Origin: Kalmanozyma brasiliensis GHG001
Lineage: Eukaryota; Basidiomycota; Ustilaginomycetes; Ustilaginales
DNA length: 64,000 nt
Reading direction: 5' to 3'
Assembly: GCF_000497045.1 (NCBI RefSeq)
Contig: NW_015961953.1
Span: 372,001 to 436,000, forward strand
A program made the position numbers and the translations under genes. Below, piece after piece: positions 1 to 9,306 of the stretch. The notes under the pieces are model-generated. The model ran no database searches. It was not told the DNA's origin and worked only from the letters and a program-made list of their open reading frames with translations. How positions within the stretch are numbered: the first letter of the stretch is position 1; each line of letters begins with the position of its first letter.

Positions 1-773
1 CAAAGCTAGAGCAGCGCGTGATAGCCGCTATCCGCCGCACGATGTCTTACGGCCTCGAGTCGATGATCATGCTTTCGTGGTTCCGCGAGTACAAGATCGA
101 TCAAGCGAGCGCGTCTGTTCGCTCAGCCAGGGACATCAACAGCTACGGGCCAAAGTCAGCCGCTAATGTCATCTCCGCACCGAGCCATGTCACGAAGGGC
201 TCCCACGACCCTGCTCGAGGAGCTTGCGGTATCTCCCTCGCGCCTAGTGGCTTCGCGTCTTGCACCCGCGCCTCGTCCCAGCGCTACGACCGCGCCGGTA
301 TCAATGCCAAACGTCGATTTCAGAGCGCCTGGAACACCAGTATCGACTCGGACATCACTGTGTCTCCCACTGTCGACTCTCCTGCATCCCCGCACACACC
401 CGCCTCAAGCAGCGCATCCAAGGCGCTCAGCCTGCAGTCTTTCCTGCTCGAAGACGCGGCCTCGTTCCGTTCCGCCGAGCCTCGTCCAACGCCGACCAAG
501 CGCTTGTCGCTGCGCAAGATCAAGACGAGCCTGCGTTCCGTCACGTCGCCGACGGCCTCTCCCGCTGGTCAATCCGGACGCGGCGTTCGTTCCCAGTCGG
601 ACCCCGTTCAGCGCAACGCTTTCGACCCGGCTACGCTCCGCGAAACACGTGTGCACGAGTCGCAGCACTACGTAGCGGTCGGCAGCACCCGCTTTGGCGA
701 GTTTGAAGCGGTCCAGCCGCCCATTAAGCGCCCGTCGAGGGTGCGATCGTTGCTTCGAGCGGTGTCTTCGTAG
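1..773 (+). CDS. Hypothetical protein, C-terminal part (5' end outside the window)
   Basis: The frame is open from the window edge (codons from position 3) to a TAG at 771-773, so at least 256 residues of a longer protein are present. Codons end predominantly in C or G along the whole frame, which supports it over the competing frames. The first part contains an amphipathic stretch around IAAIRRTMSYGLESMIM. The rest is Ser/Pro/Arg-rich and probably disordered, with basic patches such as KRLSLRKIKTSLRS and a final KRPSRVRSLLRAVSS. I do not recognise the family. It is convergent with the TRAPPC11 gene, about 330 bp away. The true start cannot be placed. Confidence 0.6.
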   Translation, partial: KLEQRVIAAIRRTMSYGLESMIMLSWFREYKIDQASASVRSARDINSYGPKSAANVISAPSHVTKGSHDPARGACGISLAPSGFASCTRASSQRYDRAGINAKRRFQSAWNTSIDSDITVSPTVDSPASPHTPASSSASKALSLQSFLLEDAASFRSAEPRPTPTKRLSLRKIKTSLRSVTSPTASPAGQSGRGVRSQSDPVQRNAFDPATLRETRVHESQHYVAVGSTRFGEFEAVQPPIKRPSRVRSLLRAVSS

Positions 774-1105
774 AGACGCTTTCAGACGGCTGCTCGTGCT
801 CTCTCCCCTCGCTTCACTGCTGGTCATTGGCTGCAATTCCTCTCCTTTCGTATCGCCCTCCCTCTCTCATGCACAATCCCTTGTATGCACTATCCCTTGC
901 TCTACCTTTCTTTCGCTCCCTCGTCGTGTACAGTGTCTGGCAGTTTCAATCGCTTCGCACACTCTTCCTTCCACACCTACACACGCCTCCTTGCCGTACA
1001 ATCACTTCGCACACTCTCCCTGTCACTCGTAGCCAATCACTCGTCCTTCTCAAGTGCAATCGTACACATTCCCACATCCTGCCTGAGAGTGTGACACGCA
1101 TCCTC
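774..1105. other. Convergent intergenic spacer with short imperfect repeats
   Basis: This pyrimidine-rich spacer lies between two converging genes and shows no supported gene. It holds an adjacent 16-bp near-duplication at 869-884 and 885-900 (ATGCACAATCCCTTGT-like, two mismatches) and a 22-bp dispersed repeat at 947-968 and 999-1020 (core CTTCGCACACTC). It probably carries the 3' UTRs and polyadenylation regions of both neighbours. Confidence 0.5.
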
Positions 1106-4100
1106 TTACAATCCAACTCTCAACCTCGGCAATCCCGTCCTCTGCTTCCCGTCTGCGCTCTCCCTATACCTAAACTGTACCTCTCTCTCCGGTGCCTCGT
1201 CCCAGTCCCGACTAGCCACGCTCAGCCTGTCCTCTCCGTCGCCTAGGATCACTGTGATATTGGGCAGAGGGAACACGCCCACCGACTGGGGGACCAGTCT
1301 TGCCAGACCGTCCAGAACCCTCGTTTGGCCAGGGAGCAAGAAGGGGATGCTGACGCGGCGCGCGGCGGCGAGGGTGAAATGGTCGTCGCTGTCGACGGTC
1401 ACCACCACTGGGACGGAGCGGGTGGGGTGCGGGTTGTGCAGTGTGACACCCAGATCGAGCGGTTTGCCCAGGGTGCTGGTGGGCGGGTAGGTGAGGGTGA
1501 TGGTGAGATGCTCGGTGTGGGTCGGAAGGGGGGGTGGGAGAGGGATGAGTGATGTTTGCTGCGGCTGGTCCGGATGGGACCAGGTGATCCTAAACCTCGG
1601 CGAGGGGGAGAAAGGGAGGGGAAGGGAGAAGGAGAATCGATCTCTCGGGTGCCACTCCCCCAGCGCGTCGTCGTCGATAGCAACTCTGTGGGCGTCACTA
1701 ACCAGCTCCACCTTCGACACGTGCACAGTGGACTCGCCGACCACCTCAACGTCTAATCCCACAACTCCTTCTCCGTCCGCTTCAGGCTCGTCGAACTCGA
1801 GCAGAGCCAGCTCCTTCTTCGCCACGCCCTCGCACCAAGCCGTGCACGCAAACAACCCCCGTACGTCGACACCCACACTCGCACTCACCACCACCTCCTC
1901 GCCCACCCGCACACTCACATCCACCGTCCTCACCCCCGCCGCCTGACGTCCTGTCAGCCACAGCACCACTTCCCCGTCCCCGCCGGCCGCAATCTCCACT
2001 GGAAGCGCCTTGACACTCTGCCCCTGCTGGTCGCCCTCTTCGGTGGCGCAAAGCGTATCCAACGCCCCCTCGTAGCGCGGTTGCAACAGCGCGTCAACAT
2101 CCACAGCAAGTGGGACGGACTCGTGGTTGTGCAGCGCGACACGGAGTGGGACGCGCTCGTCGATGTACACCAGCGGTGGGGCGGTGAGGAGCAGGGAGAG
2201 GTTGTGGCGTTGAGGACGGACAAGAACGGTGGTTGGGTCCGAACGATGGGAGAGATGGAGGGTGCGGGTGGTGGGGAGGAGCCATGTGCACGGTTGGAGG
2301 GCAGTAGCTTCCGGGTCTGGGAGCGGTAGGTCGAGGAATTGGCCGGATGCGAGGGAGATCGTTGCGCTGCTGATGCGGATGAGGCCCGGGTGAAGGGCTT
2401 TGATCGTGCCTTGGAAAGCGGTCGTGCTGTGTGGGAGGAAGAGCCGGCTGAGATCTGCGGATGTCGGCGAGACGGTGGAGGTGAGGTCGATGAGACCAAG
2501 GTCGACAATGAGCGCTTTCGACGTGTTGTCCTTGGAAAGGGCGGCGTTGACCTCGACAGCCGTCTGATACTCGTCGTCGCCGCTCTGAATGTGCAACGTC
2601 ACCCCATCTGCAGAAAGCACGTCCATCAGGTCGGACGACGAAGTGTTGCGTACGACGAGCTGGAACGGCACCTCGGCTCCGAACTCCACCTCTGCTACTG
2701 GGAACACCACCTGGACGTCCAAGAATCCTGCCGTCACTGGTGTGCTCCCCTTGGCGTCCTCCTCTTCCCCTACTTCCTTGCCATCAACGCCATCCCTCGT
2801 CTGAATCAAAAACCTCTTCGCCGCCTCCACCACCTCCCTCCTCCTCTCCTCATCCATCTCCAACTCCGAATCCAGCGTCTCCACCAACAACCTCACCACA
2901 CTCGCCCTATCGCCCGCCCTCACCGCCGCCTCGATCGCCACTTCCACCAGTGCCCTCCTCACCTCCCCCCATCCTTCCTTAGCATAACTCTTCAGAATCC
3001 TTTCCAGAAACTTGAGCGCCATTTCGTCCTGTCCGCCCTCATCGTACGCCGTCGCGATTTTTGCTGCAATAAACAGCGCGTGACGATGCATGCGACCTCG
3101 CTTGAATGCGTCGTACGCCTTGGTCAGCGCTTCTGTGAGTTGGGCTGTGTGGTCCACTTTGCTTTCGTGTGCCAGCGGGCCGGACTCTTCGGTTTCTGTG
3201 GAGGAGGGTTGGGAGGAGAGGGCGCGGAGGAAGCGCGTTCGACGCTCGACGGTGCACAGCGCAGCGAGGTAGTAGTAGCCACCCGGGCTCTGGAGGGCCG
3301 AACCGGGGATCGTGGAGACAGCAACGGCGTTGGCGTTGGGAAGGAGCATGTTGGGTGGCGCGCTCACCTCGCCTCTTCCATCCGAGAAGCGAGGCAGTGC
3401 ATCCGGATGCAATAGACGTGATGGAAGCGGTGGCGCGTGAATCGGCAGCTGAAACGGTGGCAATGGCGAGCCCGGTATCGTCCGTGTTGCGTGCTCGACG
3501 AGCTCCCCAAACATCCGATACTGTTTCGCAAGCCAGGACCAGTATTCGAACGTCATGGCTCCAATGCCCCACCCCGTGCTGAGGTCTGTGAATCTTGCGA
3601 GGTGCTTGCGGAAGAACAACGCCGCCCCCGTCCCGTCATCGGCGTACAACAGTAGCTTGCAGATGCGCACGCACAGTGTGTCGGCCAACACCTTTGCTTC
3701 CGCCCAGCGCTTCGTTCGGGGTGGCAACATCATCGTGCTGCCCAGCAGGCATGTTGGAGAATTGCACAGCAGCTCGTAGGCGTCCTTGTAGCGAAGGGCG
3801 GCTTCGGTCATGTCGCCGGCTAGCTCGGCGAAGACGGCGAGTTTGTACTCGCTTCGCACGATCCAGCCTTCCCTGCTGAGCCAGCTGATGTCGTTCATCC
3901 CCACCGTCCTCCCGCTCGGTGTCGCCGGCGGGAGGGTGCCCAACGCAGCGACGATGGGCTGCAACGTCGATGGCGGGGGTGGATACCTCGTCCTTTTACG
4001 CTTGACCCGCCGCGCATGCTCCCGATAGAAATCCGCCGCCGGCTCGAACAACGCACTGTGCAAACTTGTGACGAACTCGCCCAGCTCCACCTTGGTCACA

Positions 4101-4876
4101 GGCGTAAGCACGAACAGGCTCGCTTTGGAATCCAGCCCGCTGTTCCGACGGACAAAGCTGAGCCGAGCCTCGAGCTGCGCATCGTCCAACGTCTGTCGTT
4201 GTGTCAGCAGTACGATGGTGAGCTTGATTCCGCGCTCAGTGAGTGTCCGCCGTCGTTCGGATATGAGCTTGACGAGCGACTCGTCGAGTTTGCGTAGCTC
4301 TTCTGTGTCGGGAGAGGCGGGTAGAACGTGGAACGACACCAAGACGGACGGGACGAGGTCGCGATGCTTGCGCACCCAGACGGGCGCGATGAGTCCGTCC
4401 GGGAACTGTGGCGAGTTTGGATGCAATGGTGAGAGCGGTGATCGTGGCGGTAGCGCGGAGAAGGCTGCTGTGGACGACTCGGACGGCGTTGCGCTGGACC
4501 CAGCGGTGATAGATGGGATTGGTGGTACATGCCGCGCTGAAGGCTTGGTTTTGAGCGGCGGCAGCCGGTACAAATGATCGGCAAAGACGGTATGAAAGAC
4601 AGCGGATCGCCCTCGAGATGGATCCCAGAGCGTATTGCGTGCGCGTGAGGCTAGGATGTCGTGCAGGGATGCAGTCAGATCTGGAAACACGGTGGTCGGG
4701 TGATCTGCTGGTGCGGCGGCAGCGCCGGGAGTTGCGTCTGTGAGGGTCGATACTGCTGGGGCTGACGAGGACGATGCAGACGCCGTATTTGATGCTGGCT
4801 TTGAAGGCGCTGTGAGGCCAGCCACCACCATGCACGCAAAGTGATGGTGGAGCAGCTCTGATGGAAAGGCGTTCAT
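1106..4876 (-). CDS. TRAPPC11: TRAPP complex subunit 11 (foie gras/Gryzun family)
   Basis: This single-exon gene encodes 1256 residues, close to the size of animal TRAPPC11. After a Ser/Ala-rich N-terminus, residues 165-290 carry the conserved segment starting VWVRKHRDLVPSVLVSF and continuing to the FYREHARRVKRKR region. Residues 343-370 (SEYKLAVFAELAGDMTEAAL, then RYKDAYELL) are the foie gras domain signature. The second half is rich in beta structure, with repeated Ig-like blocks such as VVFPVAEVEFGAEVPFQLVV, as in the Gryzun region. TRAPPC11 is a subunit of the TRAPP tethering complexes that act as Rab GEFs in ER-Golgi and autophagy traffic. The frame has an ATG at 4874-4876 and no intron. 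Family assignment is confident; the exact start is less certain because the N-terminus is low in complexity. Confidence 0.9.
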   Translation of the reverse strand: MNAFPSELLHHHFACMVVAGLTAPSKPASNTASASSSSAPAVSTLTDATPGAAAAPADHPTTVFPDLTASLHDILASRARNTLWDPSRGRSAVFHTVFADHLYRLPPLKTKPSARHVPPIPSITAGSSATPSESSTAAFSALPPRSPLSPLHPNSPQFPDGLIAPVWVRKHRDLVPSVLVSFHVLPASPDTEELRKLDESLVKLISERRRTLTERGIKLTIVLLTQRQTLDDAQLEARLSFVRRNSGLDSKASLFVLTPVTKVELGEFVTSLHSALFEPAADFYREHARRVKRKRTRYPPPPSTLQPIVAALGTLPPATPSGRTVGMNDISWLSREGWIVRSEYKLAVFAELAGDMTEAALRYKDAYELLCNSPTCLLGSTMMLPPRTKRWAEAKVLADTLCVRICKLLLYADDGTGAALFFRKHLARFTDLSTGWGIGAMTFEYWSWLAKQYRMFGELVEHATRTIPGSPLPPFQLPIHAPPLPSRLLHPDALPRFSDGRGEVSAPPNMLLPNANAVAVSTIPGSALQSPGGYYYLAALCTVERRTRFLRALSSQPSSTETEESGPLAHESKVDHTAQLTEALTKAYDAFKRGRMHRHALFIAAKIATAYDEGGQDEMALKFLERILKSYAKEGWGEVRRALVEVAIEAAVRAGDRASVVRLLVETLDSELEMDEERRREVVEAAKRFLIQTRDGVDGKEVGEEEDAKGSTPVTAGFLDVQVVFPVAEVEFGAEVPFQLVVRNTSSSDLMDVLSADGVTLHIQSGDDEYQTAVEVNAALSKDNTSKALIVDLGLIDLTSTVSPTSADLSRLFLPHSTTAFQGTIKALHPGLIRISSATISLASGQFLDLPLPDPEATALQPCTWLLPTTRTLHLSHRSDPTTVLVRPQRHNLSLLLTAPPLVYIDERVPLRVALHNHESVPLAVDVDALLQPRYEGALDTLCATEEGDQQGQSVKALPVEIAAGGDGEVVLWLTGRQAAGVRTVDVSVRVGEEVVVSASVGVDVRGLFACTAWCEGVAKKELALLEFDEPEADGEGVVGLDVEVVGESTVHVSKVELVSDAHRVAIDDDALGEWHPRDRFSFSLPLPFSPSPRFRITWSHPDQPQQTSLIPLPPPLPTHTEHLTITLTYPPTSTLGKPLDLGVTLHNPHPTRSVPVVVTVDSDDHFTLAAARRVSIPFLLPGQTRVLDGLARLVPQSVGVFPLPNITVILGDGEDRLSVASRDWDEAPEREVQFRYRESADGKQRTGLPRLRVGL

Positions 4877-5265
4877 GGTGGACGTGAAGCGCCCGGCTCA
4901 CTGCCGCCTCGCTGGGAGCGCAGGGGGTCGAACGGCCTTCTTACGACCGATGATACTGAGACTGAGAGCTCATGGGCTGCACCTTGTGATAGCGCGCTGG
5001 TGTCAGTGTGATGCTCGTACTGAAGATGATGTTGCTGGGAGTGGGAGAGGGTCAAGGTGAAGCTTGGAAGAAGCGTTCCAGTTGGCTTGTGCATGTCCAC
5101 TAAATTCCAAATTTGTTCGACCCAAGGCTCTCACAGACCCGAAAACCACTCAGCATAGCTCACACGACTGAGCTACGAACAGGACGGCTCTCATCGAGTT
5201 GGCGTAGGATGTTCGTGAGGATGAAGAGCTACAACGCCACGAAGATATGATGTACATGGAAGACC
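4877..5265. other. Spacer: TRAPPC11 promoter side and PRCC gene 3' flank
   Basis: Both flanking genes are on the minus strand, so this stretch should hold the TRAPPC11 promoter and 5' UTR and the 3' UTR of the PRCC-like gene. I see no TATA-like box and no supported gene. Confidence 0.4.
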
Positions 5266-6705
5266 TCAGAACCCGTACATATTCGCCCCACGAGCGCGTG
5301 CATCTCGACCCCGTTTCCACTTCTCTTCCAGCTGGCCCCTATTCTCGTTCGCCAGACTGACGAGACTGCTCAGCTGTCCCTTCCTCAGTCCCTTCAGCGT
5401 ACCCGGCTTCCTCTGCTGCACGTCTCTGTTTCCGGCTGCAAACTCGGCAGCGGCTGCATACTTGTCGCTGTCGGCATCATCGCCGGCGTTCTGGTAGGCT
5501 TCGCGGGCTGCGGTGGAGGCATCAAAGGCGCGGATATCTTCCGGTGTCAGACCTGCTGCTAGGAGATCGCGTGTACCGTCCAGATTGGATGCACCTTTGT
5601 GTGCGGTTGAGGTGGTGGAAGTTGCCTCCTGTGAAGACGTCGGGAGGGATTGCTGGTAGGCGAGCAGCTGGGCTTGGGCCTCCGGGGTGACGGGAACCCA
5701 CGAGCCGTCTGGGTCAAGTTGCCAGCCTGGGTATTCTGCAGCGTCATCGGAAGCGTCTGCAGCAAGTGAGGATGCATTTGTGCCAGCGTCTTTGATGATC
5801 GGAGCGGACGAGATGGACAGCGACGGCGCATGCGACGAGGACGCGGCGCTATTGGAAGCACGGTCAGCGCTGAGAGAGAAGAAGTCGACAGGGGTCGCGG
5901 GCTCAATCTTCCTTGACGCTGCAGGTTCCGATTGAGGTAGGAAATACGAAACACTGTTGGATGGAAGCGCTGTTGCTTGCTGTCTCGAGATGGCTGCGCT
6001 GGCTGTCGCAGCGGAGGCGGTAGAAGGAGTCGGCTTCGGAGTCGCTGGCTTGAGTCCAAGCATTGCCCTGAACGCATCATTGTTCTTGCCCTTCGACTTG
6101 CTACCCGATGCTGCGACAGGCTCGGCGCCTTCTGTGGGCGAAGCCTCGCGCAGAATGTCTTGATTGATGCTGAGCGGCGCCTCTGCCATCGCCGGCGCAT
6201 CTGAGTCCTGTATCGCCTTGGCCGCCTTCCTTGCTTCCGCCTCCTTCTGTCTCTCTGCCAGAATCTCGTCGTATTTGCGCTTAGGGGCTGGTAGCATGCC
6301 AAAGAGCGAATGCTTTGATGTTGACGCGCTACTTGAGCCTAGTTTGGGCTTCTTGGTGTTGCTCCTGGAATCCGCTTCCTCGTCCGAATCATGTGCAGAT
6401 TTGAGTGTGTCGACCTTGATGACTTTGCGCTTGGCTGCCGAGGACGCAGGAGGTGGCAGAGACAAGCCGCTTCCCTTTGGCGTGCTCGGAGCAATAGATG
6501 CAGACGAAGGTGCAGGAAGCTTTGACGCTAGTCCAGATCTCGGCGGCGGGAGCAGTGAGCCAAGCTTGGAGGAGGACGGCTTACTCGCGGTGACCGATAT
6601 CGTGTTCGAGACAGCATGGCTGCTGGACGAGGCTGCGACAGGTGTGATGTCCTCGTCATCCGAGTCGCTCCCATAGCCAGCTAGTGATGCCAAGCCAGAC
6701 GACAT
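5266..6705 (-). CDS. PRCC-domain protein (MAD2B-interacting / splicing-associated family)
   Basis: The start is placed at the ATG at 6703-6705, giving MSSGLASLAGYGSDSDDEDI, the usual acidic start of this family. The frame continues further upstream, but without the family's typical sequence. The protein is 479 residues. Its N-terminal half is disordered and rich in Ser, Ala and Pro, with SLLPPPRSG and FGMLPAPKRKYDE motifs. The C-terminus carries the conserved PRCC block: LTPEDIRAFDASTAAREAYQ, then the basic LKGLRKGQLSSLVSLANENR and a final WKRGRDARARGANMYGF. In animals PRCC is a nuclear protein linked to splicing factors and to MAD2B; the function in fungi is inferred from that. The gene is divergent from the carboxypeptidase gene, with 380 bp between the starts. 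Confidence 0.82.
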   Translation of the reverse strand: MSSGLASLAGYGSDSDDEDITPVAASSSSHAVSNTISVTASKPSSSKLGSLLPPPRSGLASKLPAPSSASIAPSTPKGSGLSLPPPASSAAKRKVIKVDTLKSAHDSDEEADSRSNTKKPKLGSSSASTSKHSLFGMLPAPKRKYDEILAERQKEAEARKAAKAIQDSDAPAMAEAPLSINQDILREASPTEGAEPVAASGSKSKGKNNDAFRAMLGLKPATPKPTPSTASAATASAAISRQQATALPSNSVSYFLPQSEPAASRKIEPATPVDFFSLSADRASNSAASSSHAPSLSISSAPIIKDAGTNASSLAADASDDAAEYPGWQLDPDGSWVPVTPEAQAQLLAYQQSLPTSSQEATSTTSTAHKGASNLDGTRDLLAAGLTPEDIRAFDASTAAREAYQNAGDDADSDKYAAAAEFAAGNRDVQQRKPGTLKGLRKGQLSSLVSLANENRGQLEEKWKRGRDARARGANMYGF

Positions 6706-7085
6706 GCTGCTGCGTTTGTGACCATCAGAGGCAAATGGTGGTTCTCTGGCAAGGAAGAACTCGACATGCATTGAAGCTTCAGTCAAGGTGTGGAGGCGAG
6801 GAATTTCAGGAATGTTAGACTTGTGCCTCTCAGATTGGAACCTTTTTGTCTCGGTTCGGCCTTCTTCACGGCAATCCAAACGGCGGCTGAGAGAAGACGC
6901 GCGACAAAGCAAGCACAGCGGACACAGAGAAACGCACGAGCCTCAACCCTCGACGAGCGGACCACCTTCATCCGTAGCGGGGCTCTTGATAAGCAAGGCG
7001 CACAAAGGCCCGTCTTGCATTCCATTGTCACTATCATCATCACCCTCACCATCCGCGGCTCCTGGGTAGACTAGAAACGCCAATC
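6706..7085. promoter_or_regulatory. Divergent promoter between PRCC-like gene and carboxypeptidase gene
   Basis: The 380 bp between two divergent start codons must contain both promoters and 5' UTRs. Before the carboxypeptidase ATG there is a run of ATCATCATCACC-type repeats (about 7035-7050) typical of a leader. No clear TATA box is seen. Confidence 0.45.
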
Positions 7086-8961
7086 ATGAGGAGCTTTACC
7101 TTCCTCTCGTGCCTAGCGGCCATGCTATGCGTTACAGCGTCGGCTGCCATTGTCGATGCTCGCAGTCAAGTCAACATGGGCGTCGGTGCTCAAACAAACG
7201 GTCCATGGGCTGTCCCTCGACCAGGCAGCTACATCGAGACGAAAGAGGCCATCGTCGACGTAGCGGCTGCTGACCTTCTATCGGAAGCTCAGGCACAGCT
7301 GGATGCTTCTCTCGCTTCCTCATCGGGAATTGGCGGACCTGCTCGTCTCGAGCTGCCGCTAGACGCCATCTCTGCTGCTGCCTTTGGCTCTTCCGACGTT
7401 GAAAAGATCATCGTCTCGCAAAAGGGTGACTTCACCGTCCTCTCCCACCGCGACTTCCCTGCCGTCTCGGTTCGAATCAAGCAGCTCTACTCGCCCCCAC
7501 CTGCATCCGAGCTCAAAGGACACGATGTCGACCCCGACGCCTTCTGCGACCCCACCGTCACCTCGTGGTCCGGCTACATCGACACCGTCTTTGGAGGCAA
7601 GAGCCTGTGGTTCTACTTCTTTGAGTCGCGCTCCAACCCTTCCAAGGACCCTGTCATCCTCTGGACCAACGGCGGTCCCGGCTGCTCTTCCTCCCTTGGT
7701 CTCTTCATGGAGCTCGGCCCGTGCCGCGTTCCCGAGAACGGCGGCAAGCCCAGCCCCGGCCCTCCCATCAACGGCACCAAGTGGCATCCTCAATCCTGGA
7801 CCAATCGCGCCAACGTCTTTTTCATCGACCAACCCGTTGGCGTGGGCTACTCCTACTCCAAAACCGACCAGAAGGTCTACACCACCGAAGAGGCCGCCAA
7901 GGACGTCTACGCCTTCCTGCGCGTCTTCTTCTCCGCCTTCGACCGTTTCAAGACCAACGACTTTTACATGGCCGGCGAATCGTACGGTGGTCGATACATC
8001 CCCATTTTTGCGTCCGAAGTGGCGGATCGCAATCACGAGGTCGAGCGCAAAGCTCTCAAGTCAGGCAAGAAGGTCGACCGCGATCAGCTGATCAACCTCA
8101 AAGGCGTCATGATCGGCAACGGTCTCACGGATGTCAGCAAGCAAATCTCGGGCTATTACGACATGACCTGCACGCGTCGTGGTGGTGTCGAGCCGATCTT
8201 GAACATCGAAACCTGCAAACGCATGCACACGTACGTGCCCAAATGCCGCACCAAGCTCGCCGAGCACTGCGTCGACTCGTTCAACCCGGACCTTTGCGAT
8301 CTGTGGATGAGCAAATGCTCGGAAGAGATCGAAGCGCCCTACTTCTACACCGGCCAGAACCCGTACAACATCAAGGACGACTGCAAGTCCGGTCTCGAGC
8401 CCAACCTCTGTTACGATGTGACGGATGATATTCGCAAGTACCTCGACAGGGATGATGTGCGCGATCTCGTCGGTGCCGCGCCCAAAGATCAGATTGGAAA
8501 GTTTGCCAGCTGCAACATGAACATCAATGCCGGGTTCAGCAGGATGTTGGATTCAGCCCACGATAATGGGTTCAACGTCGCCGGTCTGCTCGAGAGGGGC
8601 ATCAAGGCGCTGGTGTACGTGGGAACGCTCGATTGGATCTGCAACTTCAACGGAAACTACGAGTGGGTCAAGACGCTCGATTGGAGCGGAAGCGAGACTT
8701 GGAAGGACGCCAAGAACTACGTAAGTGTAGACTACCTTTCGGATCGCATTGCATTGTGCGTGACAACCAGATTCACTGACACTCACCTACTCTTTGCATT
8801 CACAGGAATGGGTGGTCGACGGCGAAAAGGCGGGCCGCACGCAAAGCGGAGGCGGTCTCACCTGGGCCACCGTCTACGAAGCGGGGCACATGGTACCGTA
8901 CGACCAGCCCGACGCTGCTCTCGCCATGCTCAATCGCTGGTTGGACGGCCAACAACTTTGA
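7086..8961 (+). CDS. Serine carboxypeptidase (peptidase family S10), secreted or vacuolar
   Basis: There are two exons, 7086-8720 and 8806-8961, separated by an 85-nt intron (GTAAGT donor, CACTGAC branch, CACAG acceptor, phase 0). The product is 596 residues. Residues 1-20 (MRSFTFLSCLAAMLCVTASA) form a signal peptide, followed by a propeptide-like region of about 130 residues. S10 hallmarks are all present: WTNGGPGCSSSLG for the oxyanion region, the nucleophile in GESYGGRY (Ser299), the aspartate in GTLDWICN (Asp516), and the histidine in GHMVPYDQP (His573), which lies in exon 2. Without splicing the frame loses this histidine, so the intron is well supported. Many cysteines and NGT/NxS sites fit a glycosylated lumenal or extracellular enzyme that removes C-terminal residues. 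Whether it is vacuolar CPY-like or secreted cannot be decided from the sequence. Confidence 0.93.
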
Positions 8962-9058
8962 ATCTTTCCCGCGCTCCTTTTTAGAGTTCTGAGTAAAAAG
9001 ATGATTGGCTTTGTGACATGCGAGTGCGAGTGTGTGCAACAACCTCTTTGTGCGGGAT

Positions 9059-9080
9059 CGCTCCGCTGCGGGACGGAGCG
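9059..9080. repeat. Stem-loop, 7-bp arms
   Basis: CGCTCCG (9059-9065) pairs perfectly with CGGAGCG (9074-9080) across an 8-nt loop. It starts at the end of the first copy of the CTTTGTGCGGGATC direct repeat. Confidence 0.6.
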
Positions 9081-9136
9081 TCGGTGCGTGCTCGGCGTGA
9101 TTAGGTTTTTGATCGTGCGGAAGTGGCTTTGTATGC

Positions 9137-9164
9137 TTTGTGCGGGATCTTGTTCCCGCACAAA
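9137..9164. repeat. Perfect 11-bp inverted repeat with 6-nt loop
   Basis: TTTGTGCGGGA (9137-9147) is perfectly complementary to TCCCGCACAAA (9154-9164). The left arm is part of the second copy of a direct repeat also found at 9046-9059. It lies about 180-200 bp downstream of the carboxypeptidase stop codon, in or near its 3' UTR. Confidence 0.7.
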
Positions 9165-9306
9165 CGTCGCCTATCTCTTGTTCTTACTGTGCCTGGCGAA
9201 GTCTGTCAGTGAGAGGCAGGATACATATACTCTCGTCTCTTCATGGCCCCTCTTCCCTTCCTCCCCTCGCCATCGATCAATTCTCCTCTCCCACTGGTGA
9301 TACAAG

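Larger units (their letters stand above)
8962..9306. other. Spacer with two hairpins and a direct repeat
   Basis: This is the 3' flank of the carboxypeptidase gene and the promoter side of the next gene. It contains a direct repeat CTTTGTGCGGGATC at 9046-9059 and 9136-9149, each copy leading into a stem-loop (see separate entries). A pyrimidine-rich leader (about 9230-9300) precedes the next ATG. Confidence 0.5.

Noticed and set aside
2339..3415. 358-codon plus-strand frame inside TRAPPC11
   Set aside because: It is antisense to a recognised gene, and its His/Arg-rich translation looks unlike a protein.
9059..9164. Bacterial-type intrinsic terminators
   Set aside because: The genome is eukaryotic. 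Hairpins here are reported as structures only, and no T-run follows the arms.
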